From the NCBI GenBank assembly GCA_022478985.1, contig JAKSZP010000148.1:33501-97500 (forward strand): a DNA stretch of 64,000 nucleotides. Direction: 5' to 3'. A program made the translations under genes and the position numbers. Positions 1 to 10,343 of the stretch are shown here, piece after piece. The notes beneath the pieces are model-generated. The model did not search any database, was not told where the DNA came from, and saw only the letters and a list, made by a program, of their open reading frames with translations. Numbering within the stretch: position 1 is the stretch's first letter; every line of letters starts with the position of its first letter. Origin of the DNA: Massospora cicadina (lineage: Eukaryota; Entomophthoromycota; Entomophthoromycetes; Entomophthorales; Entomophthoraceae).

Positions 1-401
1 AGGAACGGGGATTGGCGCCAAATGGTTGATGCAGGACCGGATTGACTGGTAGCGCATCTTGACAACCACCTGGAGTTGGACCCACTAGAACAATGGACCC
101 AGATCAAAGCAAAAATGAAAACAATAGTATGAAGTTCAAAAAAGCGACCTCCTACAAGTGAACAGCCACTGTGAAGCAACTGAAGTCTAAATTAGAAAGG
201 CTGAGGCTCACCCACCATGACAGCAAGGACTGGTGGAGCGAGTACTGAACACCACACAAAAAGTATTGGTCCATAATGATGAAGCAAGACTCAGAGAGAC
301 AGACCAATGCAACTTACCAATATCAGAGCCTAGCGGGGATGATGACCAAAGAGGGCCTGAAACACCTCAGGGAAATCTGAACTAAGGCTAAGGTACGGGA
401 A

Positions 402-881
402 GTGGAGACAGCGGATGGGGAAGCATCAACAGACCCCAAAACAATCAAGTGTGAGGTTGAGCTTTTTTATGGCAATCTTGACAGACAAAGAGAAATGAGC
501 AAATCAGTGACAAAAACCCTTATTGACCTGGCCAAGCTGGCACTGGGTGGCTGTATGCTGGAAGACGTCACCAAGCTATCCGCTGAAATCTCTATTGACA
601 AAGTTAAGAGGGTGCTAAAGGAGTTACCAAGAATGAAAGTGCCAGCCCTGACAATATGTGTGCAGAAATATACAGCATATTCTGAGACTGTATTGCGCTG
701 GAGCTCAAAGCCCTCTTTAACCACTGCTTACAAAATGGCAAACAAATTATGGGAGGCCATGAGACCTGAATTGTACTTCTGTACAAAAAAGGCTTCAGAT
801 GCCAACTTCAGAACTGGCACCCAATTGCACTATCAAACGCCAATTATAAACTGCTCACATGCATATTATCTAATTGGCTGA
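402..881 (+). pseudogene. LINE ORF2 segment upstream of and entering the RT domain
   Basis: A 159-codon open stretch in the LINE. I recognise no named motif in most of it. It leads directly into the RT region, where residues resembling NYKLLTCILSNWL and then QHGFIKGRSIWDSIGS are read in the next 150 bases. The latter resembles the GFIKGRSI block found in RT motif 2a of many LINEs. It therefore probably covers the linker and the RT finger region. The frame ends at a stop and coding continues in another frame, so it is a broken fragment and not a gene. Confidence 0.55.
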
Positions 882-1507
882 TGGCAACAGCATCGTGCAC
901 ACTCCATAGTGCCCAGCATGGCTTCATCAAAGGCCGTAGTATATGGGACAGCATTGGTTCAGTCCAGAGCATACTCCAGGATATGAGGGGCATTGAACAA
1001 GGATATCTTATGTTCCTCGACATGGAAAAGGTGTATGACTGAGTAGCGTGGTCATTCCTACACGAGGCACTAGTGGTGGTCAGTATCCCCGACATGTTTT
1101 GAGCATAGATAACGACTCTGTACTCAGGCCTGGTAATGAAGGTTATGATCACAGATGGCGCAACCAACGAAATCCCTGTCGGGCAAGGTCTCCACCAAGG
1201 AGACCCTATGTCACCAATACTCTTCAACTTTGCAGCCAACATTATACTGGCAGCAGCGGACATGAAGCTCCAGGGTTTAGTCCACCCTAACCAAATGTCA
1301 CTAAAGATGTTAGAATTTGCTGATAATACTGTAGTAGGAATAAGCTCCGCGACTGACCTCCAGGGCACTGAGGAACTATTAAACCTCTATCAGCTTGCAT
1401 CGAACACAAAAATCAATTTGGTAAAAACCTTAGTGATGAAGGTTGGCAACCTGAGCTTCAGCCCACCAACTGACACAACGCCGATTATGAGCTCCCAGAC
1501 AGTCTGA
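850..1507 (+). pseudogene. LINE reverse transcriptase core
   Basis: The region reads as the RT palm and fingers of a LINE. The block GFIKGRSI lies near 920-945, FLDMEKVYD near 1012-1040 (normally FLDxxKAFD), and HQGDPMSPILFN at 1193-1228, the standard (R)QGDPLSP motif. The catalytic box is FADN at 1316-1327 where FADD is expected: the second Asp codon GAT has become AAT, so the polymerase is inactive as well as frameshifted. The ORF from 1136 runs in one frame for 123 codons. RT copies LINE RNA at a nicked target. Confidence 0.85.
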
Positions 1508-2204
1508 TACCTCAGGATACTCTTCAACAACAAGGTACCAGCAGTACTGGAGACCAAACAAGAAGTATTGTCAAGCTTATCAATCTGAATGGCATGCTGG
1601 AAAAGTGCCAGACTATGCCTCAAGGAGAAAGTGCAGGCAATAAATGTCTTCATCTTCTCAAAGCTGTTGTATGTTGCTCACATGCTGCCAATGAGCCCAA
1701 ACTTAGAAGAAAATCAGGTCTTTGCTCCAAACTTTCCTGTGGTTCGAGGCGAAGGCAGCACCCATACCACTGGAAGGCCATCGAAACCAAAGAATGAAGG
1801 AGGCATGGGCCTCCTGGACTTAAAATCTCATGCCCAGCGCATATGGGGGAAGTCTTTTCTGAAGCTAACACAGATGCACATGCACTGCCCAACCCTAGCA
1901 TGGGGCATGAACTGAGAAAGAGCCCAAGGCCTCCAAGAGCTGGTCCCCCCTGATTGATATGTGAATGGATGGCAAACCACCCGCAGATAACCTCCCAAAA
2001 GGTGCCCCACACTACTGGTGACTATGCAATCAGGCCATGCACCAGGGCGGGTGATCATATGAGCAATTGGACCCTGAGGCCAACCAAATTCAGAGGGATA
2101 CTGAAGCACATAATTCTGCAATGATTTCTGCAACAAGCTGGGAGGAGCATAACTGAATTGCCAATGAATATGCAGCCAATTCTATCAGAATAAGGTACAA
2201 ATCA

Positions 2205-2624
2205 ATGCTGATAGAATACGGGGATTTGCTCCCAAAACTGGGGCGCAATCCGCCTACCCATCCACAAATCCTAAATGACTGGATTACTGAAGGCCACGAC
2301 ACCAACTATCCAACAAATGAGTTGATTTTGGGCCTGAACTCCTACTTGGTTATGGCCAAACAGCATCTGGTAATCTGGCGGATCCTAAATTGGGCATTCA
2401 AATTGGGCAAACACAGTGGGCCAGACTACCAGCACAAAGAATGCCCCATATGCGCTGAACTGGAAGCATACATAGCACACCATTATTATGAATGCGCCAT
2501 GTTCAAAAAATACTGGTCCACGATGTGTTGCATCCTATCAGGTGAACATTCGCCACAGGGTATACATCCATTGCAGGACCTTTTCTTTTATGAAAACCTG
2601 AGAATGGCTCCAATCCAACTATGA
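2205..2624 (+). pseudogene. LINE C-terminal zinc-finger region
   Basis: This 139-codon frame contains CPICAELEAYIAHHYYEC, which fits the C-x2-C-(n)-H-x4-C zinc-binding signature found near the C-terminus of many LINE ORF2 proteins (RVT zinc-finger type). The coding-like sequence continues past the stop to about 2900. The position downstream of the RT and the motif order agree with a single decayed ORF2. Confidence 0.75.
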
Positions 2625-2903
2625 GCCTTCATTTACCATTATTGTGTATGGGTAATTCACTGTGCTCTCATCGCCAAGGTCTTGAGCAATGAGCGCCCCC
2701 ATCACAGAGGTTTGGTATTGAAGACCATTCGGATTATCTCCAATCAGCTCCACTGGATCTCAAAATTCTCGCGCATAATCCCCGGGTGTTATAAAGCCAC
2801 ACGTTTGGCTTTCCCTGCCAGATCTCTCATTGCACACGATGAAGCCACTAATTGACTGAGAATCGAATGGCCTGTAAGCCTGCTGATGCTAGAACCGGCT
2901 AGA

Positions 2904-4273
2904 TGTCATGGAAACAGCAGAAGAAGTTTAGACCAGCCTGCCAGTAGGGATGCGTAAGCACCCAAAAGCAAGCCAGAATGCCAGAGGCATTGCTGACTGA
3001 ATGACTTGATATGGAGCTGGGCATTGGGTAATGACGAAGCGTTGATGCAGCACAAAGGTGAGAATGATCTTGATAATGAACCACACTGAGCCCACTCCTG
3101 ACCCAGGGGGCCTTGCTGCTGGGGGTGGGATCACTGAGATAGTCTCAACAAGATCCTCAGCATATGGTGCCATCTCAACCGAGGTGACAAGGAGGCAAAT
3201 TCTCTCTTGCAATTGGTGGGCATACAGCCACAAAATCCCCATGTATTGCTGACAGAAAGTAACGATCATGGGGTTATAGAGCCAAAAATACCAGACTCGC
3301 TGAACCCAATTGACAATGGAGGGGGCCATAGTGACCAAGAATACTGGTAGAACTCATCCAGTGAATGGACTGATGGGCCACCAGGGGAATGCCATCAGGG
3401 ATGCAGTCAGAAGAAAATAAATAAATCAGTTTTTTTGGTAAAATTTTATATGAAGGAAAGTAAGAAAATCAACCAACAATTTTCTAAGTGCTTGTGCAAC
3501 TGATTAAATAGTGGTCAATTGGGGTAGTGACAAGATGGGATCAGGTCCCACAATTTCAACCTAACTAGCAACTTGTTCAGGAATGGGCGGGTTTGTTCCT
3601 TGAGAACCAACATTGCAAAACTTGGCAGTGGGCCGAGTCTCTGTCAGTTTGACCTCAAACATTCAATCTGGGGCTTGGCTACATTTCCAATGGTTGGCAC
3701 AATGGCGTTTGGCCCGACGAGCAATGGGGAATCCCCCAAGTCCACCCCATATAGGGACAGGTCCATTTGGTTGGGAATGGGTTTGGGACGCCCAACCTGC
3801 CCGCGCTTGGTCGCTGAAATTTCCATTTGGTCAATGGTAACACATCAGCCGCAACACCTAAATGACCAGCAAAAAGGCATTGAACCCTCATCAATGATGC
3901 CCAATGTTTGTTCTACTGGCTTATTGATTGAATTAGAGCCGTTGGGTCATCTGGCTTATATATTATTCTTCATGCCTTTACAGCCATTTGAAATTTGGCC
4001 ATCAGTCAGATTGCCACTCAAATTAGACCCAACCAATTTCAATTCAGCAATCTTGGCGCAGATTTTGCTAATTCCCTGCAACAGTTCTGCCAAGGTGAGT
4101 GTGGGTACCAGGGGTAGGATCCAAGTGGGAGAGCTGTTACCCATTGCTTGTCTACTATGTGAGTGAGATCGCCCTGAGTAACAAGGGATACCGCCATCCT
4201 CTTCAGTGTCTTTTTATTTGGGAACGGGAAGATGGCCTAATCAAGAGACAAGGGGCATTCCTTAGGACTTACA
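2904..4273 (-). repeat. E1 3' LTR (1370 bp)
   Basis: Aligns over its whole length with 8738-10106. On the minus strand it begins TGTAAGTCC and ends CATGACA. Most differences from the sister LTR are CA in one copy against TG in the other. A TATTTAA box (complement at 3504-3510) lies 33 bp before a potential self-primer (complement at 3467-3477). Open frames inside it, for example 2928-3338 on the minus strand, are judged to be LTR sequence and not genes. Confidence 0.95.
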
Positions 4274-4300
4274 TTACCCTTTCCTTTTTTCAAAGGAAGG
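4274..4300 (-). other. E1 polypurine tract
   Basis: Read on the minus strand, a purine-rich run containing AAAAAAGGAAAGGG lies immediately upstream of the 3' LTR. This is the expected site of plus-strand DNA priming. Confidence 0.7.
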
Positions 4301-4853
4301 ACCCCCCACCGGGAAACTGCACCAGAGCCACATTCTTGTGTGCTTTGGGTAACTTGATAGCCATAATCATTGCAATTTTCTGGGAAGGGCGGAGAGCCTT
4401 GGGGTGGGATATGTGGAAAGCTTTGACCAGGTCCATGCAATTTGTGCAATTGCGCGCCTTGACCCAACTATTTTTGTAGGCCAGATACCCTTTCCAGGCC
4501 ACAAAATATTGGACTGAATGTCACGACTTCCGAGATGCCAGGATGTCCTCTACCTCAGCTTCCCCATCATCAATGACAATTGGCTCCAGATCCATGGGAA
4601 TTGCAACCTTGAAGGGTGACAGCTGGGAAACATGGAAAACTGGGTGCTGCTTCCAATGCGCGGGAAGCTTCAGATGGAATTCCCCATTGCCCAATACTTC
4701 CTCCACTAAATGGGGCCCCCAAGCGCTTACTGGAAAACTTGTGGGAAGGGGTTTGAATTCACAAATGATGGGTATCAAGCATGATGTAAGAGCCCACCGT
4801 AAAGTCTTGACCCAGAAGGCGCTTACAATCTGTGAATCGCTTGTAGTCATCAA
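4290..4853 (-). pseudogene. E1 integrase C-terminus and chromodomain
   Basis: The minus-strand frames read HPVFHVSQLSPFK, the usual end of the chromovirus integrase C-terminal domain. They continue through EAEVEDILASRKS and, in a shifted frame, FVAWKGYLAYKNSW. The latter is a chromodomain core (consensus YLVKWKGYxxxENTWEP); the Trp and Lys positions of the aromatic cage region are still visible. Chromodomains bind methylated histone tails and steer integration. Stop codons separate the parts. Confidence 0.85.
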
Positions 4854-4935
4854 TGGTTTTGGTGAGGTGTTCCTGCACTAAGGCTTGAGTTGATTGAATA
4901 TGGGTAGCATGATCCGCGGCAGCTTGAACCTCAGG

Positions 4936-5560
4936 TCACAAGCACGTGCTGACCAAAAATGAAGGATTATAACCCCAACGTTGCTTCATAAGGGGAAACC
5001 CTGTGGACGCGTGGGTCCCATTATTATAAGCAAATTGGGCGAGGGGCAAGTCACCAGCACAAGTATCCTGTGCTGCTGCAGCATAGCAATGCAGGTACTG
5101 TTCAAGGACTTGATTAGTCCACTCAGTCTGGCTGTCAGACTGGGGGTGATATGCCATGGATTGACAGGGGATATTTTCAGGATTGATAAGAGTTCACTCC
5201 AAAACCGCGCGGTAAACTGTGAACCCCAGTCACTGATGATCTCCTGGGGAAGATCAAACATTGAAAACACATGATGTACAAAAAAGACAGGCAGTTTCTT
5301 CTGACATAATTGTGGAAGTACAAGGGATAAAAAGGAAAAATTTCGTGAAATGATCCACCACTACCATCACCGCTGTGAACCCATTAGAACAGGGAGGTTA
5401 ACAATAAAGTCTATGGACACTGAGGTCCATGAACCTTTCTCCTGCTGTAAGGGGTGCAGGAGGCCATTCTTTCTGTAGCGATCCAACTTAGCCCTAGCAC
5501 AAGTAACACAGTCGTCAATCCAAGATGGGACCTCTTTGGTCAGTCCCACCCAATTAAAGG
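4936..5560 (-). pseudogene. E1 integrase catalytic region
   Basis: Frames on the minus strand carry the zinc-finger end (CVTCARAKLD with the following DFIVNLP near 5367-5549), then PQEIISDWGSQFTARFW (second catalytic Asp, near 5210-5260), then AYHPQSDSQTEWTNQVLEQYL (Glu region, normally QTERVNQ). This is the usual HHCC plus DD35E layout of a Ty3 integrase. The segments lie in different frames with stops between them, so the protein is not made. Confidence 0.9.
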
Positions 5561-5642
5561 TTCACTTGATCAGATTGATGCATTTCTTGTTACTGGGACG
5601 TCTGACTGTGGGAGGATCATGGTGTGCGCGGAATACCTCCGA

Positions 5643-6176
5643 TCAGAAGAAGGGGGGAACCCAAATGCAAGAATGGAAGTAAATGAGTCCCTCTTCTAAG
5701 GAGTATAGGGAGTGTTTGTGACTCAAGTGAACCAACTGCTCAACCAACTCCACGCCCTCAGGGAAGGCCATTTGACTGGCTAACACCTGAGCCAATAATG
5801 GGTTGTCAGGAGCCAACGTGATAGAGGAAACAATGGGGGGAATGATCAACAGAATCTGAGTGGCAGGAATCACAGTAATGAGATCCACTTTTTCAGGTTC
5901 TGAGGGACAGTGGGCAGGACTGCGGCTTAGGAAATTGGGAAGTACATTGAGCGCACCTTTAAAAAATTCATATTTGAAGTTAAAAACTGCACAGGTCCTG
6001 ATAGGTTTGGGCCTGCTGGTGTGCCAATTTTTGGATTTGCAAAAATATAAAAGGGCCTGGTGATCCATGCAAACTGTTAGCTCATGGCGGGCACCCTGCA
6101 ACAAATACCGCCAATGAGTTAACGCCCATGCAACAGCAGCCAGTTCCTTGTCATAAATAGCCCAAAACTGCTCCAT
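5643..6176 (-). pseudogene. E1 RNase H and connection region
   Basis: A 177-codon frame reading MEQFWAIYDKELAAVAWALTHWRYLLQGA, then VCMDHQALLYFCKSKN. This matches the NYxxYDKELLAIVxALxxWRHYLxG and TDHxxLxY blocks of Ty3 RNase H, which removes template RNA. The acidic residue in YDKE is present; the second block reads MDH. The frame continues through the connection into the start of the integrase. Confidence 0.9.
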
Positions 6177-6199
6177 AGCTGTGAACTTTCAGGAGAAAT

Positions 6200-7264
6200 A
6201 AGCAACCGGATGTTCTAGACCATTGTGCTCCTGAAGCAACACTGCACCACTGCTACTGATGAAGCATCGCATGTGACAATATACAGTTTGGAGGGATCAG
6301 CATGTTCCAAAATGGGAGAAGACATGAACACCTCCTTAATAAATTTGAATGCCTGCTGGCATTCAGGTGTCCAACAAAATGGTACGTTTTTACCAGTGAG
6401 GATGGAGCGGTGCGGCCAACTGGGAAAGTGCTGGGAAATTTTTTAGAAAAATGATAGTTCTAAGAAACTCCGAAGTTTCTTCTGCATAGTTGGAGTTGGC
6501 CATTCTCAGATCGCATCTAACTTGTTACAAGGGATAGTGACACCTTCTTTAAGAACCAGGTTTCTGAGAAAAGTAACCTCCTCCTTATAAAACTCGCACT
6601 TGGAAGCTTTGAGGAACAGCCCTGCTTTATGCAAGGCGATCACCACTGCTTCTAAGTTGATAGCGTGTTGTTTGGGAGTTGGGGAGTGAACCAGGATATC
6701 ATCAATTTATGCAATTTCACAAGTAAACCAGAGGTCACCCAATTCATTGTCAATCATCCATTGAAACATAGCAGGAGCATTTTTCAGCCCAAAGGGCATT
6801 ATGAAAAATTGAAAAATGCCTCGCTTTGTTCAGATTGCAGTTAACCATTCCTGCCCTTCCATTACCCAAATTTGGTTGAAAGCGTTCACCAGATCCAGTT
6901 ATAGAACACACAGGATTTGGCAATTGCCTGGATGATTGTCTGCTCTAAAAGCAATGGGTAGGAATCAGAAACTGTTATTTTGTTCAAGTGACCATAATCC
7001 ACACAGGGATGGAGCGATCCATCTGATTTTCTTGCAAAAATGATAGGGGAGGTGATGGGTGAAGTCTCTTTGAACAACCAACCTTTTTTTAAACATATTG
7101 TCCAACCAGGTATTGAGTGCAACTTCTTCCTCCGCTGTATGGGGATACAACGGATAGTTGATGTTCACCAACTTCATGGTTGTATGAAACCCACAATCAT
7201 ACCTAGTACGCTTTGGCAGGCGATCCGCCTTTTCCATGTCAAAGATTCTCCAATATCACATTAA
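6200..7264 (-). pseudogene. E1 reverse transcriptase
   Basis: The N-terminal RT block NYPLYPHTAEEEVALNTWL is followed by SPITSPIIFARKSDGSLHPCVDY and then by sequence resembling FNQIWVMEGQEWLTA and MPFGLKNAPAMFQ. The catalytic box reads stop-Ile-Asp-Asp (complement at 6699-6710) where YIDD is expected: the Tyr codon has become TAA while both Asp codons survive. The order and spacing are those of chromovirus RT. Several stops and at least two frame changes are present. Confidence 0.88.
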
Positions 7265-7350
7265 GCTTTCTGGAAAATCAGCAAGAATGCCCGCGGAAGT
7301 AACCAGGGTAGTGATAGAGCTGGTTCCTTGTATCTTCTTGAGGGTGTTGA

Positions 7351-8299
7351 TCAAGGGAACTCACCCTCCAAATCATCATTAGTGAATGACAACGTATTAG
7401 ACTCTAAATGAATCTTCACATGCTGTTGGTGCCACCACCCCAACCTAATATTACCAGAAACACCAGGTTTGGCATAGTTAAAAAAGATCACAGAAGTTAA
7501 ATTGGTGGATTGAGAAGGATACCAATTGGCAAACGACATATGAAGACTAGTAAGCAGAAGAGGCCACCATTACTGAAGAGCCCACATCCATTTCCAGTTT
7601 TAATTGTTGTGCCAACTCAACACTCATGAAGTTTTCCACTGCTCCAGTATTTACCAGAGCTTCAAAGGAGACATGATGTGAACCGATACTGATCTTCATA
7701 GGTACAAGGAAATAAGCGAAATTCTGTTTATTGGAAGATTTGACTGACTCATTGGCGACTGAAGAAATAATGGGTATATCAGGGGTAAGACTGGAGTCCT
7801 TTGCTGGAGCGAAAATTGGAAGTGCTAGGACGGGGGAAATGATTTCCTCCATCTGGGCTTGAACAAAATCATTAATAGTTGACTTTGTAACCACCAACTT
7901 GGACTTGGGTGTTATGGCTAGATTGGAACCCAAGTCTACCGCTAATTCAGAGACAGGTGCATCATCTGCATCTTTGTTGAGTAATCCTATCATAAAATTC
8001 CCCTTCTGATAATAGGAAACATGGCAGGGTAAAGCTTTGATAGTAGTTGCAGCAGCACATATTTGATCTACTGATCCTTGGATGATAGACCAGGCCACAT
8101 GATGAGTGGAACCCAAATCCAAGCCTGATCTAAAGACTGCCTGAAGCATATTGATAGATAGACCTGACATGGGAGCCAGTTCACAAAAGGTAGAAATCAA
8201 AGAAACCAAACTAGGGGCTTCAGCCATGGCATAGATCAGTTTGAATAAGTGGTCTGATTGGGACACAGGGGGTTTCAGGGCAGCTGACACAACAGCCAT
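7351..8299 (-). pseudogene. E1 protease with upstream Gag-protease linker
   Basis: A 250-codon frame (8299 to 7547) ends in an aspartic-protease start: ALVNTGAVENFMSVELAQ. The family motif is DTGA followed by NF(I/M); here the catalytic Asp is Asn. The next frame (7539-7351) reads GNIRLGWWHQQHVKIHLESNTLSF, corresponding to the LGMxWLxxHNxxIDWxxxTL(S/T)F block at the protease end. The protease would cut the polyprotein. The first 180 residues are not recognised. Confidence 0.8.
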
Positions 8300-8349
8300 A
8301 GTGGGGTGGAGTCTCCTGCTTGTGAGAAAGAGTGCAAAAGACCTCTCAC

Positions 8350-8661
8350 CTAACGGCGGGCATCCCCATCCACATCATCTAACAACGTGAGCCCTTGTTG
8401 GGCATGCAATAATGCAGAAGCATTATTGAGTGTAATTGCTGTACACATTTGCACTTCAGCGAGTGCATCAAGGACCTGGTTGGTGATCTCCTGAGAGGGG
8501 ACACTCAATCTTCCCTCTGGGCTGGAGGAAGTAGGTGGAGGCAAAATCTGCACAGCTTGGGTGGCTTGAAGAAGGTTACCCAAGGTAGAGCGGATACTTC
8601 TACCAAAGTCAGAAAGTGACCAAATGAACAACAAACAGCAAATGACTGATTGCACATTCAT
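8350..8661 (-). pseudogene. E1 Gag N-terminal remnant
   Basis: A 103-codon minus-strand frame directly after the leader. It has no recognisable motif beyond helix-prone segments with Ala/Leu-rich composition (for example ITNQVLDALAEVQ). Its place between primer-binding site and protease makes it the Gag N-terminus. The typical chromovirus Gag core, seen in E4, is missing, which suggests an internal deletion. Confidence 0.55.
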
Positions 8662-8721
8662 TTGGTAGAGAGTAACACTGTGGCTCCCAGTTCAAAAACC
8701 AAGGCAGAAGTGGCTGGAAAT

Positions 8722-8737
8722 AATGGTTGGTCGATTA
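8722..8737 (-). other. E1 primer-binding site, self-priming type
   Basis: On the minus strand the sequence TAATCGACCAACCATT follows the 5' LTR at once. It does not start with TGG as tRNA-primed sites do. Its 11-base core AATCGACCAAC is the complement of GTTGGTCGATT, the sequence inferred for the ancestral LTR 33 bp after the TATA-like box. That is the arrangement of Tf1-type self-priming. Confidence 0.65.
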
Positions 8738-10106
8738 TGTCATGGAAATGGCAGAAGAAGTTTAGACCAGCCTGCCAGTCAGGATATGTAAGCACCCAAA
8801 AAGCAAGCCAGAATGCCAGAGGCATTGCTGACTGAATGACTTGGTATGGAGCTGGGAAGTGGGAGATGACAGAGTGTTGGTGTAGCAACATGTTGAGAAT
8901 GATCCTGATAATGAACCACACTGAGCCCACTCCTGACCCAGGGGCCTTGCTGCAGGGGTGGGATCACTGAGATAGTCTTGACAAAATCCTTGGCATATGG
9001 TGCCATCTCAACTGAGGTGACAAGGAGGCAGATTCTCTCATGCAATTGGTGGGCATATGGTCACAAGATCCTCATGTATTGCTGATGGAAAGTAATGATC
9101 ATGGGGTTATAGAGCTAAAAATACCAGACTCGCTGAGCCCAATTGATGATGGAGGGGGCCATAGTGACCAAGAATATTGGTAGAACCTATCCAGTGAATG
9201 GACTGATGGGCCACCAGGGGAATGCCATCAGGGATGTGGTCAGAAGAAAATAAATAAACTTGGTTTTTTTGGTAAAATTTTATATGAAGAAAAGTAAGAA
9301 AATTGACCAACAATCTTCTAAGTGCTTGTGCAACTGATTAAATAGTGGTCAATTGGGGTAGTGACAAGATGGGATTGGGTCCTGCAATTTCAACCTAACT
9401 AGCAAATTGATTGGGAATGGGAAGGTTTGTTCCTTGAGAACTGACATCACAAAATTTGGCATTGGGCTGAGTCTCTGTTGGTTCAATCTCAAACATCCAA
9501 ACCAGGGCTTGGCTACATTTCTGATGGTTGGCATGACAGTGTTTGGCCTGACAAGTGACAGGAATCCCCCAAGGCTACCCCATATAGGGACAGGTACATT
9601 TGGTTGGGAATAGGTTTGGGATGCCCAACCCACCTGTGCTCGGTCACTGAACCATCCATTTGGTTAATGGTAACATATCAGCTGCAATGCCTGAATTACT
9701 AACAAAAGGCTTTGAACCCTTGTCAATGATACCCAATATTTGTTCTACCAGCTTATTGATCAAATTGGAGCCATCAAGCAATCTGGCCAATATCTCATTC
9801 TTTATGCCTTTACAGCCATTTGAAATTCAGCCATTGGCCAGATTGCCACTCAAATTAGATCTGACCAATTTCAATTTGGCAATATTGGTGAATATTTCTC
9901 TAATTCCCTGCAACAGTTCTGCCAAGGTGAGTGTGGGTACTGGGGGTGGGATTCAAAGTGGAAGAGCTGTTACCTATCACTCATCTACTATGTGAGCAAG
10001 ATTGCCCTGAGTAATGAGGGGTACTGCCATCCTCTTCGGTGTCTTTTTATTTGGGAATGGGAAGATGGCCCAATCAAGAGCCAAGGGATATTCCTCGGGA
10101 CTTACA
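8738..10106 (-). repeat. E1 5' LTR (1369 bp)
   Basis: Partner of 2904-4273 with the same ends. TATTTAA (complement at 9338-9344) and the potential self-primer (complement at 9301-9311, reading GTTGGTCAATT in sense) keep the same 33-bp spacing as in the other LTR. Confidence 0.95.
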
Positions 10107-10274
10107 CTAGCAATGGTGATTGCTAATCAGCAATGGTCAGAGGTGCTAGAACTCTAGCAGCCCAAACCCCTGGTCCTTTTACCCTTGGCCAAATTGCTTG
10201 TATTCTGCCCTCCCCTCTTACTTTCCCTTAAATTTCTGTTTTAATAAATTATGGAGTTTTTTTAAAAAAAATCT
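10107..10274 (+). mobile_element. LINE 3' end, continuation after E1
   Basis: After the CTAG duplication the sequence continues the LINE left of E1 and soon reaches a T-run followed by an A-run at about 10256-10270, the expected A-rich LINE tail. An AATAAA-like signal (TTTTAATAAATT) lies just before it. The coding frame may end at a TAG near 10150. Confidence 0.65.
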
Positions 10275-10342
10275 AGCATAATCGGCTCAGCTTTTGGCTC
10301 TAAACTTCAACTCTATAAAAGGTCAGTTTGAATCCTGGCGTA
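10275..10342 (+). tRNA. tRNA-like relic with A- and B-box, probably not functional
   Basis: TAGCATAATCGG (10274-10286) matches the pol III A-box TRGCNNAGYNGG at all but one position. AGTTTGAATCC (10325-10335) resembles the B-box GGTTCGANTCC. A 3-bp D-stem AGC/GCT and a 5-bp T-stem with a wobble pair can be drawn, but the T-loop is 8 nt and no good acceptor stem is visible. It lies between the LINE tail and the Helitron and could be a decayed tRNA gene or SINE head. Confidence 0.3.
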
Positions 10343-10343
10343 A

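Larger units (their letters stand above)
1..2902 (+). mobile_element. LINE (non-LTR retrotransposon), 5' part, decayed
   Basis: A non-LTR retrotransposon on the plus strand that enters the window already inside its coding region. In order I see a basic stretch ahead of the RT (about 400-880), the RT core (850-1507), a linker, and the C-terminal zinc-finger region (2205-2624), followed by a coding-like tail to 2900. The element is cut at 2902 by the chromovirus E1 and resumes at 10107, where its A-rich 3' end is found. Many stop codons and frameshifts make it dead. The upstream endonuclease lies outside the window. The clade (Tad-like or other) cannot be fixed by eye. Confidence 0.85.
2904..10106 (-). 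mobile_element. E1: complete chromovirus (Ty3/gypsy, chromodomain) inserted in the LINE
   Basis: Two 1.37-kb LTRs in direct orientation flank gag, protease, RT, RNase H, integrase and chromodomain in that order on the minus strand. LTR ends are TGTAAG...CATGACA. The flanks carry CTAG at 2899-2902 and at 10107-10110, a 4-5-bp target duplication. LINE sequence continues on both sides. A primer-binding site adjoins the 5' LTR and a purine tract adjoins the 3' LTR. All frames are broken, and the gag part looks internally deleted because only about 1.1 kb separates the LTR from the protease Asp box. LTRs agree to the high 80s percent by eye, so it is an old insertion. Confidence 0.95.

Noticed and set aside
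844..1368. 174-codon minus-strand ORF
   Set aside because: Antisense shadow of the LINE RT, whose motifs are read on the plus strand.
2928..3338. 136-codon minus-strand ORF, repeated in part at 8658-9045
   Set aside because: It lies wholly inside the E1 LTR and its sister LTR breaks the frame; LTR sequence, not a gene.
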